From G963677485 sp942492855 (GTDB lineage Bacteria > Armatimonadota > HRBIN16), in the NCBI GenBank assembly GCA_942492855.1, contig OW818647.1, positions 124,001-188,000 of the forward strand: 64,000 nt of DNA, in the 5' to 3' direction. Below, piece by piece: positions 45,401-52,135 of the stretch. The translations under genes were made by a program, and so were the position numbers. Positions within the stretch are counted from its first letter, which is position 1, and the number at the start of each line of letters is the position of its first letter. The notes under the pieces are model-generated. The model made no database searches. It was given only the letters and a program-made list of their open reading frames with translations, and was not told the origin of the DNA.

Positions 45401-45604
45401 GACTGGAACGCCCAGTCGCGCAAATGCCACCTGTTCATCGAAGGGCGTGACAGCGGTTCGTTCAGCCGACAGACCGGAAGCGGCCTCTGGGTCAGCCTGC
45501 CATTCACGGAGCAGGACAGTGCCGACAAGCAGCTTGAGTTATGGGTTCGCTCGGAAATGGGTCCTAACGCCCAGGTCACCCAGTTCGCGGTGATTCCAGA
45601 GTAG
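42458..45604 (+). CDS. Secreted GH2-family glycoside hydrolase (beta-galactosidase/beta-glucuronidase-like)
   Basis: 1048 residues, signal peptide (IFLVIILCLLYASTIVTA). Jelly-roll sugar-binding domain (about 25-200; KPGIINRLIRKHRYEGVIWLRRTVEL), an immunoglobulin-like domain, then the GH2 barrel from about 300. The barrel contains NGRVVKLRGTLDCAIWP, MSKLRRYGVNHIRFHSWCPPEAAFQAADELGIML, the acid/base Glu418 in MGNELGDG and the nucleophile Glu496 in SHEIGQY. Long beta-rich C-terminal region (WVIPQ ... WVRSEMG) may bind carbohydrate. The specificity (galactoside, glucuronide, mannoside) cannot be told. GGAGAGG precedes the ATG. Divergent from the DUF4838 operon, and probably part of one glycan-degradation locus. 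Confidence 0.9.
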   Translation: MNRIFLVIILCLLYASTIVTAKETPMDLHGPWKCVLDEQNQTMTAVDWNSPGTASVTLPGSTDTWGLGQPDKPGIINRLIRKHRYEGVIWLRRTVELPKIGSDQIYQLTLERTHWKAEAWIDNTYLGDGDSLSCPNRFMIPETVSSGEHTITLRIDNRMIVPIGDWAHAVTDETQTNWNGVIGQIEINRLPKLHITRVSGNLTASASNYMLNIEGQNYTGSEQQIEVRAHSSVVDSHVARLTVPTGTWKRQIPVVTLRRFKVWDEFSPDSCPIDITLTSDGTSHTSKWNVLNRRFEAKGHQLLLNGRVVKLRGTLDCAIWPLTGYPPMDVGNWKDYMSKLRRYGVNHIRFHSWCPPEAAFQAADELGIMLQIELPLWANYGHVGEDPIRADFLKREAARILREYGQHPSFCLLSMGNELGDGKELYLDELMNYCRTIDPDKLYTRQSGFGLDGLSDDYMVNAGLPTGAIRGGLSSSTMDDFNKQLEGISKPVISHEIGQYSMYADFSEIPKYTGVLRADNLTDFKVSAEKNGVFRQSQSFLKSSGKFAMLLYKDEYEKALRTSNLAGFQSLGLQDFPGQGSTMVGLFNALMESKQVITPAQHRKFFSTTVPLVRLPKRIYTYGEQLVAEVELSHYGAVDINSELQWSCGEATGSFTAARYATGALNPVGKINIKLPEYTSAKQLELTVQDSLGRFRNSWNIWVIPQVTLVSPVDQGIIVTQNVRDAIGSAKAGGRVLLCLPDNMVNSEIPGSFYPVFWNLRLFSQQPGTMGMLIQRKHRALRLFPTKEHSDWLWEDLNLKSRPMDITGLPRDLKPIIQVIDDFGRNTRLADLFEAKLGKGRIIVCSMDITTDQTTRPTAALLRQSICDYMGSDRFKPAVEVTEGQVKALTNLDQVSRYMQPTNLDKALIRVKAGQTAPMGQSIAWSSQYDQPVLQNPGTGYVWTGAQLWRDGVGASWHGTDMALKVEVPSGTKGVLWLHLHDWNAQSRKCHLFIEGRDSGSFSRQTGSGLWVSLPFTEQDSADKQLELWVRSEMGPNAQVTQFAVIPE

Positions 45605-45624
45605 GGGCGTTTCGCGAAACGCCC
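45605..45624 (+). terminator. 20-bp perfect palindrome after GH2 gene (family C)
   Basis: gggcgtttcgcgaaacgccc directly follows the stop codon. It can form a strong hairpin and might terminate transcription. It belongs to the same repeat style as 53696-53715. Confidence 0.6.
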
Positions 45625-45713
45625 TTCGTGCGAGTTTGTGTGGGGCAATCCCCTGCGGTTGCCCGCCATTGCGATCGGCCCGATCCGTCGCATCAGTCCG
45701 ATTCCCGGACCGT

Positions 45714-45837
45714 CTGAACCACGGATTTCACGGATTACACGGATCGGATGGAGAGGCTACCAGGCCCACCTAATCTGCGTCATCTGTGTAATCTGTGGAT
45801 TACCATTACCTCTCCGTGTCATCCGTGGTTCAGACAA
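45714..45837. repeat. Imperfect palindrome of ACGGATT-type interspersed repeat
   Basis: The left part (ctgaaccacggatttcacgg from 45715) pairs with the right part (tccgtgtcatccgtggttcag to 45835). The middle holds tcatctgtgtaatctgtgga. Such words (accacggattacacggat) are dispersed repeats in several bacterial phyla; no gene is present here. Confidence 0.7.
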
Positions 45838-45847
45838 TACCCCTTGT

Positions 45848-46669
45848 CTACGCGGGCAGCAGGCTCATGCTGCCTACACGCTGCAGCAGCATCTGCTCCA
45901 CGTTGAAGAAGCCCGTCTTCCCCATGATCCATTCGGCGGCGTCCAGCGCGCCTTCGGCAAACGCCGCTCTGTCGATCACGCGGTGGGTGATGGTCAGCTC
46001 ATCGGTGTCGCTGGCAAGAAGCAGCTCATGCTCACCATAAATGCCGCCGGCCCGGACGCTATGAACCCCCACCTCGCCGGTCTTGCGTGATCCCAGACCG
46101 TTCCGACCCTGCAACACATACCCAGAATCTCTCGCGGCCGCCATCTGATTGGCGAGGCGGGCCGCGGTTCCACTCGGCGCATCCCGTTTATAACGGTGAT
46201 GCCGCTCCGTGATCTCGATGTCGTAGTTGGGCAATAGCTGAGCCGCGATCCGAGCCAGCAGCATCAACACATTTACTCCCATGGTGATGTTCGGCGCGAA
46301 CACCACGCCCGTGGGGGTGCAGTCCTGAAGCTGTTCAATCTGTTCTGGGCTGAAGCCGGTGGTGCCCACCACCATCTTTGTGTTGGTGCTGCGGCAGCAG
46401 CGAAGCAGCCGAAGGGTGTTGGCTGGGCGGGTGAAGTCGATCAGCACATCGGGCTGATGCTTCTCGAGCAGTTCGACCGTCTGGTGGGCCGAATGCACCG
46501 CGATACCGGCAGGCTCTATCCCAAGCAAAAGACCTAAATCCTGGCCTGATTTGCTGGAATGGGGTCCGGCAGCCGCCATGACCAGTTCGAAACGGTGGGA
46601 GTTTTTGAGTAGATGTCGGGCAACAACGCATCCGGTCAGCCCGAGGCCAACCATGGCAACGGTGATCAT
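45848..46669 (-). CDS. dapB: 4-hydroxy-tetrahydrodipicolinate reductase
   Basis: 273 residues. Lysine/diaminopimelate pathway enzyme reducing HTPA with NAD(P)H. Rossmann motif VAMVGLGLTGCVV in place of the usual G-x-x-G-x-M-G, then VLIDFTRPAN and VVGTTGFSPEQ. The catalytic signature ERHHRYKRDAPSGTA contains His-His and Lys-Asp-Ala-Pro-Ser-Gly-Thr-Ala, as in DapB, and the closing RAGGIYGEHELLLAS matches the family. GAGG is nine bases upstream. No other dap gene is nearby, so it stands alone between a glycan cluster and the restriction locus. Confidence 0.92.
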   Translation of the reverse strand: MITVAMVGLGLTGCVVARHLLKNSHRFELVMAAAGPHSSKSGQDLGLLLGIEPAGIAVHSAHQTVELLEKHQPDVLIDFTRPANTLRLLRCCRSTNTKMVVGTTGFSPEQIEQLQDCTPTGVVFAPNITMGVNVLMLLARIAAQLLPNYDIEITERHHRYKRDAPSGTAARLANQMAAARDSGYVLQGRNGLGSRKTGEVGVHSVRAGGIYGEHELLLASDTDELTITHRVIDRAAFAEGALDAAEWIMGKTGFFNVEQMLLQRVGSMSLLPA

Positions 46670-46835
46670 TTATCTTTACCTCACTTGGCGCTGACGAGGT
46701 TAGCTGACGGATTAGGACAGGAGGCTGCCCCGCCTTGATTGCTCAAGGCTACACCCCAGTAACACGGTTCCCCCGCTCCTGCAATGCAGGATTAAGCGCA
46801 TGTATTCAGAAGATTAGACGGGGATTGGGCGGGGA
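46670..46835. other. Spacer upstream of dapB
   Basis: Contains the dapB promoter region by position and no recognised gene. The composite repeat begins at its far end. Confidence 0.4.
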
Positions 46836-47282
46836 AGTTACAATTACAATTGACAATGGGCAATGGGTAATTGATAATAACTACTCAGCCATAGACGGCA
46901 CTGTCCGTGGCGGTCTGTCAGTACGCTAACAACTACAGAAAGATACAGACCGCGCCGGTCTGTCGGATAGCCGAACCCGTCGCGTTGGGATCGGTGGTAT
47001 AAATCGCAGGCTACAAGTCAACGTTGCCACGGGTTTAGTCACCCACGGACTGGCGTCCGTATCGGGGTTCCCTCACCGCGTGGCTAACTATTTGCAGCCC
47101 GCATGCGGGCGCACGGGGGGTGTCCGAAAGGCGTCCGCTTCAGCGGACAGCCAACTGATTAGCGATGGGTGACGAGGCCTGCTTTAGCAGGTTGATGGAA
47201 CCCGTCGCTAATGGCTGAGTAGTTACAATTGACAACGGACAATTGATATCGGCCAATTGTCAACTGCCAATTGCCAATTGTT
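46836..47282. repeat. Composite nested repeat (family E arms around family D core)
   Basis: The left arm (gttacaattacaattgacaa ... ataactactcagcc, to 46892) and right arm (ggctgagtagttacaattga from 47214, to about 47282) are inverted. The core (46893-47213) has family D words (cagaccgcgccggtctg near 46946, gccgaacccgtcgc) and other small hairpins (gtccgcttcagcggac). The right end reads into the hsdR stop codon. No gene inside. Confidence 0.75.
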
Positions 47283-49776
47283 GGTATAGATATCTCTGGA
47301 ACCCGGAAAACACCAGCCCGATTTCGTCTGGCTTGCCAAGATCGGCGATAGCGTCTGTGATCGAATCATGATATCTCAGCTTCAATAACGGCCCGAGCTT
47401 CTGCATATCCAGCTCATCGACACCTTCGCTGACATAGTGCGACAACACAAAATCAAGAAACGCCTGCTGCTTACTGTTGAAGTGCTGCCGAATGGTGGTT
47501 CTGGCCGATGCCGCGCGCTCCGTGCGGCTGACGGTAGGTAATGCATACGCTACATGCGCCAGCACGTCGAACAGGTCGCTCTGCTCCGCATCGATGATTT
47601 TCTGCATCTCGGTAAGTGCCGCCTTATTGAAGCCCTTCTCGGACAAGCCATCCAGGAGCCTTTTGCGAGTGTCTGGCGCGCTCCATATCTCCCTTAGTTC
47701 CTGCTCGTTCTTGAAGAACTCCGGCAGTTTACCGTAAAGCATCTCCATGAACTGCTGCGTCGAGATCGGGGTGCCGTCAGGATGCCAGTAACTGGTGGAC
47801 ATCATATACTGGATGGTGCGCTCCTTACCGTCTGCCAGTTTGACCTTCAGCTTCTTGCTGCATATACATGGCTGATGACCGCACTTATCGCAGGGATGAT
47901 CGCACTCGCAGCGCACCTTGCCACAGACGGGACACGGCTTCTGACATTTACATGGATACTGTCCGCATTCTGTGCAGACCGGCTTTTCACACTCGCACGG
48001 GTAACAGCCGCACACCGAGCAGTTTTCAGGCGCAATCGGCTCGCCATCCCACTCCGGATCGGAAAAGTGGTGGTGCGCCTTCACGAAGTCGTAGATGGTG
48101 AAGTAATCCTTGCCGTCATACAGGCGCGTGCCGCGGCCGATGATCTGCTTGAACTCAATCATCGAATTGATGGGCCGCATCAGCACGATATTGCGGATGT
48201 TGCGCGCATCAACCCCGGTAGACAGCTTCTGCGATGTGGTGAGAATGGTGGGGATGGTCTTCTCGTTGTCCTGGAAATCACGCAGATACTGCTCACCGAT
48301 CATGCCGTCATCCGCCGTCACCCTCTGACAGTAGTTGGGGTCGGGGCTCCGACTGATCTGGTTCACCAGGTCACGAACAATCAGCGCATGCTCCTGTGTG
48401 GCGCAAAACACCAGCGTCTTCTCGCTCTGGATGATTTGCGACATGAATATCTCGACCCGCTTCTTTTCCCTCGCCTTGATTTCTATGATACGGTTAAATG
48501 CACTTTCGCCGTAAAGTGTGCCTGGTTTGGCCTCACCTTCTAGCACATGGTCATCCGCGGTGTAGATATATTCATCCAAAGTGGTCGCGATCTGCTTCAC
48601 CTTAAACGGCGTCAGGAAGCCATCATTGATGCCCTCTTTCAGCGAATAGATGTAGACCGGGTCCCCAAAGTAGGCATAGGTATCCACATTGTCGTCACGC
48701 TTTGGGGTGGCGGTAAGACCGAGCTGCACTGCGGGGCTGAAATAGTCCATAATCGCCCGCCAGTTGCTTTCGTCATGCGCACCACCGCGATGGCACTCAT
48801 CTATGATGATGAAGTCAAAGAAATCCGGCGGATACCCATAGAAGTTGGGCTTAGCTTGCTCAGTCAGCGCCTCCGCATCGGCATCATCCATTATGGACGG
48901 CTCCTGCTCCCCCGGCTGGTCACACATGAAGGTTTGGAAGATCGTGAAGAAGATGCTGCCATTGGTCGGCACGCGCTCCTTCAACCGAATCCCGCCAGGC
49001 GATATCCGCACCAGCGCATCCTCAGGAAATGACGAAAACGCGTTATACGCCTGATCAGCCAATATATTCCGATCCGCCAAAAACAGTATCCGAGGACGGC
49101 GGAGCAATTGACAATTGTCCACTGTCAACTGTTCCTTGTCCATTGTCAATTGCCAATTGTCAACTGCTTGCAGGTTCCATCGACTCTGAAACAGCTTCCA
49201 TGCGATCTGGAATGCGATGAAGGTCTTGCCAGTGCCGGTAGCTAGCGTGAGCAGTATGCGCTTCTGACCATCAGCCACGGCTGACAACACACGCTCCACT
49301 GCGATGTCCTGGTAATAGCGACCGGTGAAGTAGCCGCCGCGGTCCTCAAAAGGCACTGCGGCGAAGCGGTCGCGCCAGGCGTTCTGCACGGCGAACGTGC
49401 GGCTCCAAAGCTGCTCAGGTGTGGGGAACGCCGTGAGCTCCGCTTCCGCTCCGGTCTCCATGTCGATGCCGTAGATACCTTGACCGTTGGTGGCGTATGC
49501 GAATCGCACCGCCATCTTGCCTGCATATTGCTTGGCTTGCCCCACCCCCTCGGTCAGCGCTTTATCCCAGGCCTTGGCTTCTACCACCGCCAGCTTGGTG
49601 TTGCGGTATTCCAGCACATAATCTGCCGTCAAGGCTGCGCCGCGTTTATGATGTCCCTCTATACGGCCTGGTGCAATGATGTATTCGCGCCGGATACGGC
49701 TGCCCTCCACCACCCCCCAGCCCGCTGCGGCAAGCGCGGGGTCGATTGCCTGAGCGCGGGTATCCGCCTCGTTCAT
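47260..49776 (-). CDS. hsdR: Type I restriction enzyme HsdR subunit (EcoAI-like)
   Basis: 838 residues. N-terminal PD-(D/E)xK nuclease (ADYVLEYRNTKLAVVEAKAW, residues 51-70), then a superfamily 2 translocase: Walker A ATGTGKT (179-185), DECH in FIIIDECHRGG, LGLTATPKRDD and QIIGRGTRLYDG. Residues about 202-225 (AVDNWQLTMDKEQLTVDN) are translation of a family E repeat, absent from the expected loop RWNL...RRPRILFLADRN. Residues about 586-638 hold four tandem C-x2-C-G-x3-C-x-C units. The last six residues and the stop codon also come from a repeat. Cuts unmethylated DNA with HsdM and HsdS; the motor and nuclease motifs look intact. AAAGG precedes the ATG. Confidence 0.95.
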   Translation of the reverse strand: MNEADTRAQAIDPALAAAGWGVVEGSRIRREYIIAPGRIEGHHKRGAALTADYVLEYRNTKLAVVEAKAWDKALTEGVGQAKQYAGKMAVRFAYATNGQGIYGIDMETGAEAELTAFPTPEQLWSRTFAVQNAWRDRFAAVPFEDRGGYFTGRYYQDIAVERVLSAVADGQKRILLTLATGTGKTFIAFQIAWKLFQSRWNLQAVDNWQLTMDKEQLTVDNCQLLRRPRILFLADRNILADQAYNAFSSFPEDALVRISPGGIRLKERVPTNGSIFFTIFQTFMCDQPGEQEPSIMDDADAEALTEQAKPNFYGYPPDFFDFIIIDECHRGGAHDESNWRAIMDYFSPAVQLGLTATPKRDDNVDTYAYFGDPVYIYSLKEGINDGFLTPFKVKQIATTLDEYIYTADDHVLEGEAKPGTLYGESAFNRIIEIKAREKKRVEIFMSQIIQSEKTLVFCATQEHALIVRDLVNQISRSPDPNYCQRVTADDGMIGEQYLRDFQDNEKTIPTILTTSQKLSTGVDARNIRNIVLMRPINSMIEFKQIIGRGTRLYDGKDYFTIYDFVKAHHHFSDPEWDGEPIAPENCSVCGCYPCECEKPVCTECGQYPCKCQKPCPVCGKVRCECDHPCDKCGHQPCICSKKLKVKLADGKERTIQYMMSTSYWHPDGTPISTQQFMEMLYGKLPEFFKNEQELREIWSAPDTRKRLLDGLSEKGFNKAALTEMQKIIDAEQSDLFDVLAHVAYALPTVSRTERAASARTTIRQHFNSKQQAFLDFVLSHYVSEGVDELDMQKLGPLLKLRYHDSITDAIADLGKPDEIGLVFSGFQRYLYQQLAIGS
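49105..49168. repeat. Family E repeat inside hsdR
   Basis: Repeated caattgacaattg and tgtcaactg words, some inverted, identical in style to 47220-47282 and 46840-46880. It lies in frame within the coding sequence and adds about 22 residues. Confidence 0.82.
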
Positions 49777-49790
49777 TGGATGGGGCCTTT

Positions 49791-49964
49791 CTCACGCGGA
49801 GGCGCGGAGGACACGGAGTGGGAGAAATTATATGTTGAAGTCTGTCTCCAAATCATCTCACGCGGAGGCGCGGAGGACACGGAGTGGGAGAGATTATATG
49901 TTGAGGTCTGTCTCCAAATTTTCTCACGCGGAGGCGCGGAGGACGCGGAGAGGGAGAGGGGAAA
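49791..49964. repeat. GA-rich 66-bp tandem repeat, three units
   Basis: Units start with ctcacgcggaggcgcggagg at 49791, 49857 and 49923 (period exactly 66). Each continues with gagtgggaga, ttatatgttga and gtctgtctccaaat words; the third is cut short. It fills the gap between the GxxExxY gene and hsdR. Confidence 0.9.
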
Positions 49965-50026
49965 TGAGGTATGTGGTGATGAGTTGCTTGTTAACAACGT
50001 ATGATCTCTTCGTATAAATACTTGAA

Positions 50027-50614
50027 TTAGCCTTCCCATAAGTTTTCCTCTGTGTTCTCCACATTTTTCTCATCCTTAAAATGTCCATCCAAACTACTCT
50101 CCTCCTCCCCCTCTGACCTCCCCTCTGACCTCTCCCTCTGCGTCCCCTCCGTGTCCCCCGCGCCTCCGCGTGAGACGTATTTCTCCGTCCCCTCGATCGC
50201 CCGATTCACACGAAGGTATGGCGATGCTGACGAAGGCAGGCCGTTTACGATACGGCGGAGCCCATCTTTCAATGTGGCCTCGCCGAAGTTGATCAGCAGC
50301 CCTACATGCATGTCCATCAGGCGCAGATACGTCAACAACTGTTTACTGTGAACTGGTGCCAGCATCTCCACAGACTTCAACTCTACAACCACGCGCCGAT
50401 CTACCAGCAAATCAATACGGAACCCTTCCTCGAAGAACATCCCATCATACTCGAAGTTTATGAGGCGTTGACGCTCCACATCAAATCCGCGCCTTTCCAG
50501 TTCTCGAGCAAGGATTACCTCGTAAACCGACTCAAGCAGACCCGGCCCAAGCTCTTTGTGTATCTTCACAGAAGCGTCTACCACTGCACCAGTTATCTCA
50601 TCTAGCGGCCTCAT
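50027..50614 (-). CDS. GxxExxY-family protein with repeat-derived C-terminal tail
   Basis: 195 residues. The first 125 match the GxxExxY family: ITGAVVDASVKIHKELGPGLLESVYE (motif 23-32), then a PD-(D/E)xK-like core with Asp68 (RIDLLVD) and Glu79-Lys81 region (VVVELKSVE), and KQLLTYLRLMDMHVGLLINFG. This family is a nuclease-like fold of unknown role, often mobile. Residues about 144-175 (KYVSRGGAGDTEGTQRER...) are translation of the GA-rich repeat, which has extended the normal end (after RIVNGL). ATG 50614 has GGAGG nine bases upstream. It lies between hsdS and hsdR; a part in restriction is only suggested by position. Confidence 0.85.
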   Translation of the reverse strand: MRPLDEITGAVVDASVKIHKELGPGLLESVYEVILARELERRGFDVERQRLINFEYDGMFFEEGFRIDLLVDRRVVVELKSVEMLAPVHSKQLLTYLRLMDMHVGLLINFGEATLKDGLRRIVNGLPSSASPYLRVNRAIEGTEKYVSRGGAGDTEGTQRERSEGRSEGEEESSLDGHFKDEKNVENTEENLWEG

Positions 50615-50734
50615 GGCATCTCCCTCCATATCACACGGACTACCTCACGTCGGTAACCCCCACTTTCTTATACACTGAATATAACACAAACGTTCATGAA
50701 ATACATCATAAACGGCGAGGGCGGAGAGATTCGT

Positions 50735-50840
50735 CTCACGCGGAGGCGCGGAGGGCGCGGAGAGGGAGAGGTAATATTTTGATGTCTGTCACCGGATTTA
50801 CTCACGCGGAGGCGCGGAGGGCGCAGAGAGGGCGAGGTTT
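50735..50840. repeat. GA-rich 66-bp repeat, two units
   Basis: ctcacgcggaggcgcggagg occurs at 50735 and 50801, again 66 bp apart, with similar intervening words (gtctgtcaccggattta). It sits just after the hsdS stop in the hsdS-GxxExxY gap (50615-50858), which otherwise holds nothing recognised. Confidence 0.88.
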
Positions 50841-50858
50841 TGGAGGGCTTCTTGCATA

Positions 50859-52067
50859 CTACAGCTCTCCGCTGAATGCTCCGTGCAGCAAGGCTTTCTT
50901 TAGCTCATCCAGTGCGTTAAGCTTCTGCTGGTAGATAGATTCCAAGCGTTGTGTTTCAGTTTTCAGGTTGTCAAGTATGGCTGTAATCAAACCTTGAGTA
51001 TTTAACGAAGGATAAGATAAGCTAAGATTCCGAAGGTCACGAATGTTGATCTGCATTAAGGCGGCACCATAGGTCTTCTCTCGGATTTGGTTCTGTACGA
51101 TCTCCGAACACAAGATATAATAGCCAAAATCTTGGGTGATCAGAGTATGATCAAACCTTATGGGGACGATCCCGCGAGTTACGTTTGCTCCGACCAATTC
51201 AGGTGCAGCTTTAGATACTACGCCTGTACTTCCTCTTACACAAAGCAGCAACTCGCCTCCTTTCAAGGTTGTCCGCTTGTAGCCACTGGCAAGTTTTGGA
51301 TCGATGCGTTTCAATCCATCAAGTCGGATAATACTGGAAGTGAGGTCAGTAGGACGCACGACTGGTAGACCGCTGGGATATTCATCCCCGGGCTGGACAA
51401 TCCCATACGAGAGGGAGCAATCTGGACTCACAACTTGCTCAAATGTTTTCTCCACCCACCCATCGCCGCGATGTGTGAAGACGGATTGCAGGTGGCTTTC
51501 GAACAGCGCACGGGCGTTCTGGAGATTCTTCTCGGCGTTGGCCCTGGCGATGGCGATGCCCTCAAACGCCTCATCGAGTATGCGCACAATCCGCTTCTGC
51601 TCATCCAGCGGGGGGATTGGTATCTTAACTGTCTTAACCAACCCAATGTTCAAGTTCCTAACCGTGCTACCTGCAGCAAGACTGTCGAACTGCGTAAAAA
51701 CTAGATCAGAACTAAGAACATGATAAAGATAGTCGGGATCAACACTTGGTTGCCGTAGAACAAGCCAACCGTCATGGATACATCCAGTCGTCTTCATGAT
51801 ATAGGGACGTCCAAAGCTCATTGAATTTGACAGGATGAAATCACCTTCAAAAACCAACCGTGACCGTTTAGCACCCTCGGGTCTTATCTTCTCCTCAGTT
51901 TGAGTGATATATTTAGTTACACCCTTTGTGTCACCGATCTTTATCCAATTAATGCCATCATCATCCGTCGTAAGATAGGTATCAATCGGGCGAGGTGATC
52001 CGCCTCGAAAGATATCAGCCACATCTCCAAGAGCTTTAGTTTCCCAACCAAACTTCATATTAGCCAT
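50859..52067 (-). CDS. hsdS: Type I restriction enzyme specificity subunit HsdS
   Basis: 402 residues with two target-recognition domains. The first begins WETKALGDVADIFRGGSPRP and ends in the conserved helix region IPIPPLDEQKRIVRILDEAFEGIAIARANAEKNLQNARALFESHLQSVF. The second (VEKTFEQVVSPDC ... LSLSYPSLNTQGLITAILDNLKTETQRLESIYQQKLNALDELKKALLHGAFSGEL) repeats the pattern. It sets the bipartite DNA target. The GTG at 52139 overlaps the hsdM stop but would add 24 residues made of repeat sequence (HAETRRARKVR), without a ribosome site. ATG 52067 has AGAGG upstream and is preferred. Confidence 0.93.
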   Translation of the reverse strand: MANMKFGWETKALGDVADIFRGGSPRPIDTYLTTDDDGINWIKIGDTKGVTKYITQTEEKIRPEGAKRSRLVFEGDFILSNSMSFGRPYIMKTTGCIHDGWLVLRQPSVDPDYLYHVLSSDLVFTQFDSLAAGSTVRNLNIGLVKTVKIPIPPLDEQKRIVRILDEAFEGIAIARANAEKNLQNARALFESHLQSVFTHRGDGWVEKTFEQVVSPDCSLSYGIVQPGDEYPSGLPVVRPTDLTSSIIRLDGLKRIDPKLASGYKRTTLKGGELLLCVRGSTGVVSKAAPELVGANVTRGIVPIRFDHTLITQDFGYYILCSEIVQNQIREKTYGAALMQINIRDLRNLSLSYPSLNTQGLITAILDNLKTETQRLESIYQQKLNALDELKKALLHGAFSGEL

Positions 52068-52082
52068 CTCATCTGAACCTCT

Positions 52083-52113
52083 CACCTTCCGCGCTCTCCG
52101 CGTCTCCGCGTGA
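52083..52113. repeat. GA/CT-rich repeat copy at hsdM-hsdS junction
   Basis: A single copy with cgcgctctccgcgtctccgc and gtgagtca words, in the orientation of the 53.8 kb array, lying exactly in the short hsdM-hsdS spacer. Confidence 0.75.
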
Positions 52114-52135
52114 GTCATGACCCCATCCCCCCGGT

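Noticed and set aside
47782..48543. 253-residue + strand frame
   Set aside because: Antisense shadow of hsdR; no start signal or recognisable domain.
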